This document shows, one piece after another, positions 25,001 through 33,331 of a DNA stretch of 64,000 nucleotides. Source of the stretch: Malurus cyaneus samueli. Its lineage: Eukaryota; Chordata; Aves; Passeriformes; Maluridae. How positions within the stretch are numbered: position 1 is the stretch's first letter; every line of letters starts with the position of its first letter. Position numbers and translations under genes: made by a program. Under the pieces are notes generated by a model that saw only the letters and a list, made by a program, of their open reading frames with translations, was not told the DNA's origin and did no database searches. The DNA lies in NCBI GenBank assembly GCA_009741485.1, contig CM019217.1:32635165-32699164 (forward strand), given 5' to 3'.

Positions 25001-26713
25001 TTTGCTGTAAGGCAGAGCCTGATGCTCCAGAAGGGCAGTGCTGGGATGCTTGCACAGCCCTGTCCTTCAAGCTACTGCTCTTAGTGGCTCTTTTTCATGA
25101 GCTCTCACTTCAGCTGCAGTTAAGAAAGCAAGTAGTGTATTTTCTGACTCAACTGGAAGCAAAAATGATGAAAACGACTCTGCCTTTGACTGCACGTTCT
25201 GTTGTGAGTAGGTGTCTCCTGGTATCTGGGTGGGTTATGGAAAGCACGCTACCTCCTCCTGCATTTGCTATTTCTGGGGAAGCACCTTGCTTACGCATGC
25301 CACATACAACTGTGGTACTTCGTGCTTGTGGCAGAAATTTACATGAATTATCCTGCCCCCTCAGCTGGGAGGTGGTAACTCAGTGAAACAGCAAAGCCAG
25401 GGGTCATCCCTCCTGGGGATGAGCTCCTGTGCAGGTAACAGCACAGTGTGGGGGCCTGCTGGGGTAGTACAGCAGATGGAGACACAGCATGGCACCCCAC
25501 AAATCCACAGCACAGTCCAGCAGGCAGGCACTAACAACGCTGTGCTGTTGTCACCCAGAGCAGGGACAAGCTGCCCTACTGGGAGAATGGGACAGGGAGA
25601 AAGGAGGCCTGGCAGAATGGCTGGCATGGCTACGACAATGAGCTCATGGACATGAGAGGCTTCTTCCTCGCATATGGACCAGGTACAGTGCCACCATCCC
25701 TGGTATTCCACTTCCCCTGCAGCCCCACAGTCCTTGCCCCTGCATCCCTGCAGCCCCTGGCATGTCAGGACCATGATGTAGCACCCTGTGACACCCAAAA
25801 ATTACAAATAGATGGCAGGATTTCCTCACTATGGAAGGTTTGTGGTGCTGCATCTATTTTATAGCTGAAGAAACAGGGCAGAGGGATGTGAAGGGATTTG
25901 GTCAGCCTCTCTCTGATGTCCCAATGCAGTAACTATTTTCCTTGTTTTCCTAAATTTTAGCCTAAATTTTCATTCTATTTGAAATACATGAATTCAGAAT
26001 GAATTCATTCTTTTGTTGGTGGATTCAGAGGTGCTACTGCAGGGCACTTTCTTTGGGGAGGTTGCAGCATACCTCACCCGCCTGTTTGATGGGCAGACAC
26101 AAAACTCCCGGTTTGCACTTCATCAGGCTCTTTAAACAGGGCAGAGCACAGACTGCAACCACTGACAGGAGTGAAAGCAGGATGTGCAATACAATTATGT
26201 CAGGCTATTAAATCTACCAAGCACAAACAGTGAAGTAGCTCCTGTACTTTAAAAATCAGGGCTATTTTTTGGTGGTTAGAATAAAAAAAAAAATGGCATA
26301 GAAGTAAAAAAAATGAATAAAATTGTTAAAAATGTTTTTGTTGGGCTCTGTTGTAAATTGTATAGCATTCCACATCCCAGCCTGGTGGGTAAGTCCCAGG
26401 AAAGGCATAGGAACTCTTGCCTCACAGTACCCCACATTTCAGGGGCTGATGCAAGTTGCATGATGCCATCTCCTCTCTTTTGCCTGCAGATTTCCGATCC
26501 AACTACCGAGCGCCTCCCATCAGATCCGTGGATGTTTACAATATCATGTGCAGCCTGGCAGGAATACAGCCACTGCCCAACAATGGCTCCTGGTCCAGGG
26601 TGGAGTGCATGCTCCGAAACACAGCCCCCTTGGCACCACTCCCCCCGTGCAGCAGCTGTGTCCTGGCACTAGCTCTGCTCTCCTTGTTCACCAGGCAGAT
26701 CTCCTTATTGTGA
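765..26713 (+). CDS. ENPP6: ENPP6, choline-specific glycerophosphodiesterase, complete coding sequence in eight exons
   Basis: Joining 765-1020, 9532-9711, 15202-15313, 19737-19878, 20778-20957, 23233-23370, 25559-25682 and 26490-26713 gives 1356 nt, or 451 residues plus stop. Human ENPP6, as I recall it, has 440 residues; the extra residues fall mainly at the two ends. The family hydrolyses lysophosphatidylcholine and glycerophosphocholine to release phosphocholine, on the outer cell surface, notably in newly forming oligodendrocytes and kidney. Visible features: a leucine/alanine-rich signal peptide (about 1-25), two-metal-site ligands D37, D198, H202, D245, H246 and H359, serine nucleophile S76 (most NPPs use Thr), N97 next to the active site, Y193, cysteines C147/C159, C417 at the position of the human inter-subunit disulfide, and a hydrophobic C-terminal tail consistent with GPI attachment. 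The ATG has G at -3 and +4. All splice sites are GT-AG and all phases match. An intact, functional gene is inferred. Confidence 0.95.
1021..9531 (+). other. ENPP6: ENPP6 intron 1, 8.5 kb
   Basis: Bounded by gtgagt at 1021 and a polypyrimidine tract ending in ag at 9530-9531. It contains a (CAAA)n-like simple stretch at about 1797-1838 and a poly(T) run at about 2170-2188. I see no recognisable exon, transposon or RNA gene. The open frames of 60-170 codons here lack family motifs and are treated as chance. Confidence 0.8.
1797..1838. repeat. CAAA-rich simple repeat
   Basis: Imperfect (CAAA)n with an interrupting A-run and CCC, in ENPP6 intron 1. No target-site duplication or retroposon body is visible beside it. 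Confidence 0.8.
9532..9711 (+). CDS. ENPP6: ENPP6 coding exon 2
   Basis: Encodes residues 86-145 plus the first base of codon 146. It starts with the last two bases of G86 after acceptor ag (9530-9531) and ends before gttagt at 9712. It contains [15 protein letters not shown] with active-site N97, conserved sequons N105 (NVS) and N123 (NGS), and an additional sequon N138 (NVS) that I do not recall in human. The protein matches ENPP6 throughout. Confidence 0.95.
9712..15201 (+). other. ENPP6: ENPP6 intron 2, 5.5 kb
   Basis: Runs from gttagt to the acceptor ending at 15201. It is AT-rich with no recognisable repeat family or exon. The longest open frames (for example 14250-14708 on +) show no domain, biased codon use or splice support. 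Confidence 0.8.
15202..15313 (+). CDS. ENPP6: ENPP6 coding exon 3
   Basis: Encodes the end of codon 146 through residue 182, plus two bases of codon 183. It starts [13 protein letters not shown], giving cysteines C147 and C159 at the family's conserved pair. The donor is gtacgt at 15314 (phase 2). The exon is only 112 nt and contains no ATG-to-stop frame of useful size. It is supported by exact phase compatibility on both sides and by similarity to ENPP6. Confidence 0.92.
15852..15984. repeat. Compound pentanucleotide microsatellite (TAGAA)4(CAGAA)6(TAGAA)16+
   Basis: A 133-bp array of five-base units: four TAGAA, then a homogeneous block of six CAGAA (15872-15901), then more than sixteen TAGAA. 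There are no other interruptions. On the minus strand the unit reads TTCTA, close to the ATTCTATG-type tail of avian CR1 elements, and the right flank looks CR1-derived. The array is therefore plausibly an expanded retroposon tail. Confidence 0.97.
15985..16040 (-). mobile_element. Possible degraded CR1 3' end next to the microsatellite
   Basis: TTGGAAGATAATAACC followed by CAGTCCAACTG resembles the TTGGAAGGGACC...AGTCCAAC motif just inside the 3' end of avian CR1 elements, seen in reverse complement. The match is short and the sequence beyond about 16040 is no longer recognisable, so the call is tentative. Confidence 0.4.
19737..19878 (+). CDS. ENPP6: ENPP6 coding exon 4 (metal ligands D198 and H202)
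   Basis: Supplies the last base of codon 183 and residues 184-230. It contains [17 protein letters not shown] with metal ligands D198 and H202 and substrate-pocket Y193. The acceptor is gcccag, the donor is gtgagt at 19879, and the exit is phase 0. The split codon 183 reads TGC (Cys) and is followed by Asn-Gly-Ser. In the human protein I recall the region as Lys-Ser-Gly-Arg. Confidence 0.95.
19879..20777 (+). other. ENPP6: ENPP6 intron 4, 0.9 kb
   Basis: A short intron between gtgagt and ttcacag. No repeats or other signals were recognised. Confidence 0.85.
20778..20957 (+). CDS. ENPP6: ENPP6 coding exon 5 (metal ligands D245 and H246)
   Basis: Encodes residues 231-290 in whole codons, starting [21 protein letters not shown]245-H246 are the paired metal ligands of the family's SDHGM motif. 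The segment around residues 262-272 is divergent and carries a sequon, N265 (NMS), that I do not recall in human. It is followed by the conserved [13 protein letters not shown]. The donor is gtgagt at 20958. Confidence 0.95.
20958..23232 (+). other. ENPP6: ENPP6 intron 5, 2.3 kb
   Basis: AT-rich, with no recognisable repeat family, exon or RNA gene. Confidence 0.85.
23233..23370 (+). CDS. ENPP6: ENPP6 coding exon 6
   Basis: Encodes residues 291-336 in whole codons, starting IYQKL and running through [22 protein letters not shown], a block conserved in ENPP6. The acceptor is tttacag and the donor is gtaaag at 23371. The open frame continues for about 30 codons into the intron, but that part has no similarity and is read-through. 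Confidence 0.95.
23371..25558 (+). other. ENPP6: ENPP6 intron 6, 2.2 kb
   Basis: Contains a T12-A11 foldback run at 23960-23982. The last 600 bases before exon 7 are more GC-rich than the rest of the intron. No other recognisable feature. Confidence 0.85.
23960..23982. repeat. Poly(T)-poly(A) inverted run
   Basis: Twelve T residues directly followed by eleven A residues, a perfect self-complementary low-complexity stretch inside ENPP6 intron 6. Confidence 0.85.
25559..25682 (+). CDS. ENPP6: ENPP6 coding exon 7 (metal ligand H359)
   Basis: Encodes residues 337-377 plus the first base of codon 378. It contains conserved sequon N346 (NGT) and [21 protein letters not shown] with metal ligand H359. 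The acceptor is tcacccag and the donor is gtacag at 25683. The neighbouring frames covering this exon (including one on the minus strand) are shadows. Confidence 0.95.
25683..26489 (+). other. ENPP6: ENPP6 intron 7, 0.8 kb
   Basis: The smallest intron of the gene, ending in a good polypyrimidine tract and tgcag. A short A-run lies at about 26281-26292. Nothing else is recognisable. Confidence 0.85.
26490..26713 (+). CDS. ENPP6: ENPP6 coding exon 8 (C-terminus, GPI tail, stop)
   Basis: Encodes residues 378-451 and the TGA at 26711-26713. The first part ([21 protein letters not shown]) and the sequon N409 (NGS) with the following SWSRVECM are conserved, including C417. After about residue 420 the sequence diverges into a proline/cysteine-rich spacer and a hydrophobic run (about 434-444) that ends in a polar TRQ before ISLL. 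A GPI-anchor signal is expected from the family. Confidence 0.93.
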
Positions 26714-28160
26714 TCCCTGAACAATGTCAGTCAGTGTCACCAGCAACTCCATCCTTCTCTGTTTGTTTTTTCAAAGTTCTTCATTTGAATAATAGCTTCA
26801 TTAATAGAGTGCTGTCCCCCACTCCTCCATTGTGCTCCACCAGGCGTGAATTTGACCCATCCTCCATTTACCATAGTTTTAACATGAAGCCAGGTTTTGT
26901 GCTGCTCCAAACAGAGCCAGGGACAATGGTGTTGCTCACCTTGACTTACAGCACTGGTGATGAGAGCAGAATCCTGGCAGGCTGTCCAAAAAGTTTTCTG
27001 GTGGGTGCACATGGGATCTCTGAATATCAAACACATGTCACCCCAGCATCTTTCACTGGGGAGCTCACCCTGGCTCCCCATACTGAGAAGCTCAGGAGTG
27101 GAGACTGACCTCTTTGCATTTATCTGGGTTCATCTTGATTCATTCCTTCCAGCTCTGTCAGCTGAAGAGCCCCATCTTCTTACAGCACCAGCCAAACCCT
27201 GTCTGTACTGACCTGTCCTTCAACAAGCCAAGAGCTTTTCTGAATGACCATAATGCTGAGAGGGGTGGGTCAGCAGGAGAGCAGTGAGAGCATCCTGCTT
27301 CTCTCAGTATTTCCTTCTTCATTTTTGCCAGTGCGATTACTGGCTCTGCCCAATTCCAGGGCCAGGATTTCCTCGTGGACCACAATGGTGGGGAGGGCTG
27401 GGAAAGGGCAGAGTGACAGAAATCTTCCACCTTAAAGCCAGTGGGAAAGTGCAAAGACATCTGGGCATACAAGGGTCAGGAGAAAACAGGATGAGGAAGC
27501 CTGGCATTTAACAGCCTCTCTGTTTTTCTTGGTGAAGATAATATCATTTGCTCACATTTTGATGTTTTATATCAAATTGCATTTTGAAGGTTTCTCGACA
27601 CTTACTGCTCTTCTACCAGCTCTTGCTCTCTATACCTCTGCCTGATGACCAGCACATTTCCCTCTGTTCTGCAGCAGGGAGAGACGTCTGCACTGATAGA
27701 TCTCCCACCCTCCCAGCTAATCCTAGTGATTATTTCCACCATGGGCTCTCAAGTACAAAGTTATAACAGCAAAGTTAAATTAAATAGCAGGAGAGGATAG
27801 AGCTGTTGCCGGCAGTGCATTTGGGAGCGTGCAGCGTTTTATCTGATATACCTCTGAACCAGGAGCTTTCAGCAACAAACTGCCTTTGGAAGGACTGAGA
27901 TAAAACAAACCTCTAGGACTTTCTACCCTTATGGATCCAGAGTCAAGCACGATCTGGGTATATGTGGTACAGAGCATTTAAGGGTGAATGGTTACACTGT
28001 GGAGAAAAAAAAAACAAACACCAAATTAAACTTGACAAAAGACTTCTGTAACAGTTGTAAAGATTTATGTAATGTGTTTTTAAAGCTCAAGTGAACCATC
28101 AAATCAATTGGGAAAAAAAATGGAAAAGATCAGTCTTTGTTATTAAACTGTTGAGTATAA
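26714..28160 (+). other. ENPP6: Probable ENPP6 3' UTR (3' limit uncertain)
   Basis: Lies directly after the ENPP6 stop. No canonical AATAAA was seen in the first 1.5 kb. ATTAAA variants occur at 27779-27784, 28025-28030 and 28142-28147, so the transcript could end near any of these. The limit given is a guess based on the last of these. Confidence 0.35.
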
Positions 28161-30073
28161 AAGGCAATTTAGTGCTTTCGAAGCATTTGCAGTAGCTGTA
28201 AAACAAGTACCTATTGTTCAGAGTTCCCTGTTGCTCTTTAATGGACCAGGCTCAATTAAATCATTGGAGCACACTTTTAAAGAAAAAAAGTCAGCATAGA
28301 TAACTAAAGATAAGATAGCTAAATTACCAAGTTTTCTCTGAAAATCAACAGCATAGATGCCATCAGTGCCTGCTAACCCTTCCACAACCTGCCATTTTAA
28401 GTCTTACCAGCAAACAGAATCCAAGGTCTTCTTACAGAAGAAATGTTTCTAAAGGTAAGAGGGTATATTCAACTCCTCAGTTACACAAACAGAAATTGAA
28501 AAGAACAAATTGGGTCCATTGAGTTGTTCCGCAGATAGGCCATGACACAGGAAACCAACATTGATCCTTGTGAGTACTTTATGTAACTATTTTTTGTCAG
28601 CCTCCACATGCAAATACTGAATGGTAAATCCAATTGAAATATGATTTGTTTGACCTTAATGCAAGCATTGTGTGCATGGTAGAAGATACTTGGTCTGTAA
28701 AAGGGAATTTTGATGGCAGACCTTCAGGAAGCTTACTTGCTTCAGGAGAACTACAGCTCATTATTTTCTGAAGAGTGCATCTTCCTCAGAAATATTGTAC
28801 CTCTGAATCAGTTCACGTTCTCATTCAAAAATCAAGTGTCTAAACTCTTGCCTGTTTTTCTTTATACTATGCAATGGAGGTGGGTGTATTTTAAAACCTA
28901 TTTCTGAATGATGTTTTTATACAATGACTGATTGTGAATGAGTGAATAATTCTAAAAATGGTGTTAGAAAAAACCACATTTTTGTAAATACTGTAAGATT
29001 TTTGAAGGAAAAAACCAACCCAAAACCTTCCCTTCAACACTTTGCCTTTCTTGTCTAATTGCTGCATCTTAAGTGTGATAAACAGTGTTTGAAGCTTGAG
29101 CTGATTAATTATCAGAAAGACAAAATGATAACATTGTTTAGAAATGGCAAAGTGGTCAGCATGTAAATTAAGGACATTAAATGCATCACAGGAGATAATG
29201 TATCTTGTATATGCAGTCTTTTTTTTCCAGATGTATTTCAATGTCTAACCTTTTCAACATCTATCCAGGGATATGTAATTCCCACTAGCCAATGGACGTG
29301 ACAAAACATTTTGCACTTCTAGAGAAGAGAGGCAAGCCCTACTGCCCATTGGGGGCAGTAGGTTCCAGATTTCCAGAGCTCCCCTTTCCCAGCAGAAGAT
29401 GGTGCAAATGTCAACAAGACCCAAAAACCAACACTGTGGGCCTCAAGGACAAGGGGGGCCTGGTCCACTTTAGGCTCCACAAACCAACAATGTCCATGGA
29501 AGAGACTAATTGAAAAGAAAGTCTCCAAGCCTACTCTGCAGAGTTTATCTTCTTTTCCTTTTATATTAACAGACCACAGAGCAGGGAGTGGATGATGGAG
29601 GACCAGTGCAGGTATGCAAATGAGTCCTTTAATTCACAGCAGGACTCCCTTTGAACCAGCAGTACTGTCAAGGTCTGCTGGAGATGCTCCCCTCATGTCC
29701 CATTGAACATGGGTCCTCAGAAAAAGAGGGTGCTGAGGGACTGCCTTCACTGGAACAAGTCTCAGTCAGCTCCCCATAACAGAGCCAAAAATGGCAATTT
29801 CACAGCAAAGTAAACTGAGCGTTCTTTATCAAAGAGCATGGTGGCCATGCAAATGGAACAGCTGGCCAAGGCTCAGTGGATGAGTCCTCCAATATCCCTC
29901 AGGATGGAGCCTGCATTGCCTGCACAGTCTGCAGCCTTCTGGAGACACCTTCCCATTGGCCCAGACACTGGCTTGCACTCTGCACAAGTACAGGGACTTC
30001 ACAAATAAGGGGTGAAGGAGAAGATTTTTTGGTGCTGGTCATCTTTCTTGTCTCCTAACTAACACATTACAAT
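28161..30073. other. Intergenic DNA downstream of ENPP6
   Basis: Non-repetitive and mostly AT-rich. No gene, known repeat or structural signal was recognised. Short open frames here show no family motifs. Confidence 0.6.
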
Positions 30074-30240
30074 ATATCACAGAATCACAGAGTATTCTGA
30101 GTTGGAAGGCACCGATAGGGATCAACAGGTCTTACTCCTGGCCCTTTACAGGACCATCCCCAAGAGTCACCCACCACGTGCTTGAGACTATTGATCAATG
30201 CTTCTTGAACTCTGTCAGGCTTGGTGCTGTCAGATGGCAT
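30074..30240 (-). mobile_element. CR1 LINE fragment, 3' end
   Basis: ATCACAGAATCACAGAGTATTCTGAGTTGGAAGG followed by CTCCTGGCCC and CTTGAACTCTGTCAGGCTTGGTGCTG is the reverse complement of the 3' region of avian (passerine-type) CR1 elements. The element reads on the minus strand and keeps only its last ~170 bases, the usual 5' truncation of this non-LTR family. It is a dead copy. Confidence 0.85.
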
Positions 30241-31044
30241 CTGTCAGATGTAAAACTGTACACCTCAGGGGCAGGCACAGACCAAATGAGCTCTGGGCAC
30301 TAGGAAGTGAAAGGCATTGGAAAAGCTTCATGTAACATTTCCTCACCTTCTTTTCCTTGTAGGGCTGTGGCAGAGAGAGCAGGTGGTAGCAAATCCAACA
30401 GGAATTTTTAAAGAAAACATGGCCTAATTAAAGAGAAAGTTTGAAACCCTTTATTTTAGCCTAAGAAGTCTTTAACAGCTGTTTTAAAATACAACTTTCA
30501 CCTACACAGAAAACCTTTTTTTGTGTAAGTATTGAAACACATCTAAGTTAAGGGAACATCCAAAAATAAGAACATTTCAGAATTACACTGATTCTTAAGC
30601 TCCATAGAGATGGATTGTATGGATTATAGGGACCAACTGTATGGATTATTCTGATATTTCAAATACATGTAAATTGCTATGGACTTATAAACCAGTATGG
30701 TGTTATCCCAAATCTGTATCACTTACACCAGTTCCACTCTGTCAGCCCAATTTCATCAGGAAAACATTATGAGCTGCCAGCCAGCCTGCCCTGGTCTCTC
30801 CTTACCCCAGTCAGGTGTCTGTCCGAGATGTGGGGAATACCTTGCTGCAGCCACACATGAAGGCTGCTGCTCTGGCTGACCAGGATCTGCCATTCACAGG
30901 GCCTGCAGATAACTTCAGGGTCGAAGACACCCACCAGCAGCAGCCCTGAAACAGTGGGATGTGCTCCATTGGCTCAGGAGGCTGGGGCAGGCTGGGAACA
31001 GGCAGTGGCAGAGCAGAGGAAAGGCCAAATGGGCCTGGAAGTGG
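30241..31044. other. Intergenic DNA between two CR1 fragments
   Basis: No gene or other feature recognised. GC content rises towards 31000. Confidence 0.6.
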
Positions 31045-31540
31045 AGATCACAGAAGCACAGAATGGGTCAGGTCGGCAGGGACCACAGTGGGTCATGTGT
31101 TCCAAGCTCCCTGCTCAAGCAGGGTCGTCCTAGAGCACAAGGCACAGGATGGTGCCCATTTGGTTCTTGAATCTCCCCAGTGAGACTCCACAGCCTCTCT
31201 GGACAATCTGTTCCAGTACACAGTCAAGCACAAAGAAGTTCTTTCTCACATTCAGGTGGAACTTCCTCTGTCTCAGGTTCTGCCCGGCTGCCTCTTGTGC
31301 TATTGCTCGGCACCATGAAGAAGAGCCTGGCGCCATCCTCTTGACACCCTTCCTTGACACTCATGAGGTCGCTCAGTCATCTCAGGCTGAACAGCTCTGC
31401 TCCGTCAGCGTTTCACCATGAGATGTTCCAATCCTTTGATCTTCTCTTTGCCCTCCGCCGGACCCGCTCCAGGAGCCTCGTGTGTCTCTCGTACTGAGGA
31501 GCCCAGAAGGGGGCACAGATTTCCCCACACGCCACCTCCA
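31045..31540 (-). mobile_element. CR1 LINE fragment, about 0.5 kb
   Basis: From GATCACAGAAGCACAGAATGGG the sequence follows the reverse complement of a CR1 3' region: CTCCCTGCTCAAGCAGGGTC, then AGTGAGACTCCACAGCCTCTCTGG, GAAGTTCTTTCTCACATTCAGGTGGAACTTCCT, AAGAGCCTGGCGCCATCC and the GACCCGCTCCAGGAGC...TACTGAGGAGCCCAGAAGG block. It has a small internal deletion at about 31340-31400. The end at about 31540 is where similarity fades into a CpG-rich block. It is longer and better preserved than the other CR1 pieces here, but is not coding-competent. Confidence 0.9.
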
Positions 31541-31690
31541 CGGCCCCGCNGGCCCATTTTCCGAGCGGACCGGCCGCAGGGCGGAGCGGCGCGGGCGCAG
31601 CTCCTCAGGGCCTCAGGGAGCAGCTCCGGGAGCCCGGCCCGGCCGCGCCCCCTGCCGGCCTGCCCGCAAACAGCGCCTTCGGGATAAAGG
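31541..31690. promoter_or_regulatory. Isolated CpG-rich block in intergenic DNA
   Basis: About 150 bases of very GC- and CpG-dense sequence directly beside the CR1 fragment. It contains an unresolved base at 31550 and is followed by a possible weak splice donor (AAAG then gtaatc, about 31686-31695). It could be an orphan CpG island or promoter of an unannotated transcript, or a poorly assembled GC-rich segment. The open frames across it are compositional. Confidence 0.4.
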
Positions 31691-33147
31691 TAATCCTTGC
31701 TCTTGTTAAGGACAGTAACGATTGAGACGTTTTCTTCATGCTGTGTCTCTCATCGCAGCTTTTTCTCTCTCTCCCCCTTAACGCTCCCTGATAGTCTTTG
31801 CGCTATGGCCGAGTCCTCCTCAGCAGTAACCCAAACCCGCTGCTTCCATGCAGCATTCCGAGCGAGCCTCCCACCTGCTCCTGCTCCTGTTTCACGGGAG
31901 GATGAGTGGGCGCAGCAAGAACTACGTGTGTAGGTGGCCCTAAATGATCCAAGACAGGAACCAGTTGGATGTTCCCCACTTCCCACTCTTAGGACTTAGG
32001 CTGCATCTCAAGCTGCCTTTGTTGTCATTAAAGCCTGATCCCACTGGTGGGAAACAAGATAGATAAAAGCAGGAAAGGGAAGGAAGCAGGGGAGTGATGC
32101 AGCTTTTGCTCTGCTCCTTGCGTCCACTTGCAGCTTGGCTTGATGTTGAATGCAAAATCTTCGGGTCAGACGTCCCAGGAGTGCCATACTGGGAACTCTG
32201 AGCTTTTGTGAGCACAGGCGAACTCTGTCACAGGTACCAAAGGAATGATGAGGAGGGACAGGGAGAGTGGGTTCAGGTGGGGGAAATTCAGTGCCCACTT
32301 TCCACACCAGCACAGATCAGGGCTTAGCTGAGCTTCAGGGAGCTTGTTTTGATCTTCCCTCGGTCGCAGCAAATGAGGCATTTTAATATCAGGGTTGTAT
32401 CAGTCTTCAGGAGCAAGGGGCACCGGTGCATGCACAGGAGATGTTCCTCTGTCCCTCACCAAGGGGTTGCAAGTGGCCAGCCCCAAAATGTCTGCATTCT
32501 CTGCTGGGACCATGTGGGTATCTCCCACATGACCAAATTTCTGTGGCTGCCAGAGTAGACATTGACAGCTCTTGAGCAGCCTTCTGTTTTTCTCAAGAAA
32601 TTAATTATACACTAAAACATTACTCGTCACTTAGATATATTGTTCAGTGAATATTAATTAAACCTCAAAATTGGCTAGAGACACTGTCATTGCTTTCTTG
32701 CCAGAGAGAAAAAGGGAGGCTGAGCTGGCATCAGCTGTTGCAAACACTTTGGAATGCAGGTCAGGCTTGCAAGGGATCATCCACAATCCCTGCTGAACAC
32801 CCTGCCAGCCTGCTGCTTTCACTGGGCTGCCTCCATGCAAAGGCTTCTGGTCACATAAATGTATGTAACTGGGCCATGTGTCCATTAGAGACAGTTATAA
32901 CCTTTCTGCAGTGGTCCCATGTGCTGCTCATCCTGTATCACATAAACAACCAGTGCATTCACATTCACTGTGTGCCCTGTTGAGGTTAATTTTACCCCTG
33001 CAGGACATGGCCATACCAAGTGACACAGCAGGATCCTGCTTCTGAGTTCTGACAGGTGCCTCCCACCCTGTACATGATCCCTGGGCAGAATGAGGCCCTG
33101 ACACATTCAAAATCAATTTTTTGGAATTGCTTATTTGCCTCCCAATG
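31691..33147. other. Intergenic DNA between the CpG block and the (ATCC)n array
   Basis: No gene, repeat family or RNA recognised. Confidence 0.6.
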
Positions 33148-33331
33148 TATCCATCCATCCATCCATCCATCCATCCATCCATCCATCCATCCATCCATCC
33201 ATCCATCCATCCATCCATCCATCCATCCATCCATCNTCCATCCATCCATCCATCCATCCATCCATCCATCCATCCATCCATCCATCCATCCATCCATCCA
33301 TCCATCCATCCATCCATCCATCCATCCATCC
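33148..33331. repeat. (ATCC)n tetranucleotide microsatellite with an unresolved base
   Basis: A near-perfect array of about 46 units of ATCC/GGAT. The N at 33236 sits where the four-base register slips by one, so it marks a join rather than one unknown base, and the true length is not determined. The array is open in several frames on both strands (Ser-Ile-His-Pro or Trp-Met-Asp-Gly repeats). These are not genes. Confidence 0.98.

Noticed and set aside
25361..25798. A 145-codon minus-strand frame across ENPP6 exon 7
   Set aside because: It is the antisense shadow of exon 7 and its GC-richer flanks; the sense frame is the conserved one.
31418..31709. Arg/Pro/Gly-rich frames across the CpG block
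   Set aside because: They run from CR1 sequence into GC-rich DNA across an N and are compositional, with no protein family.
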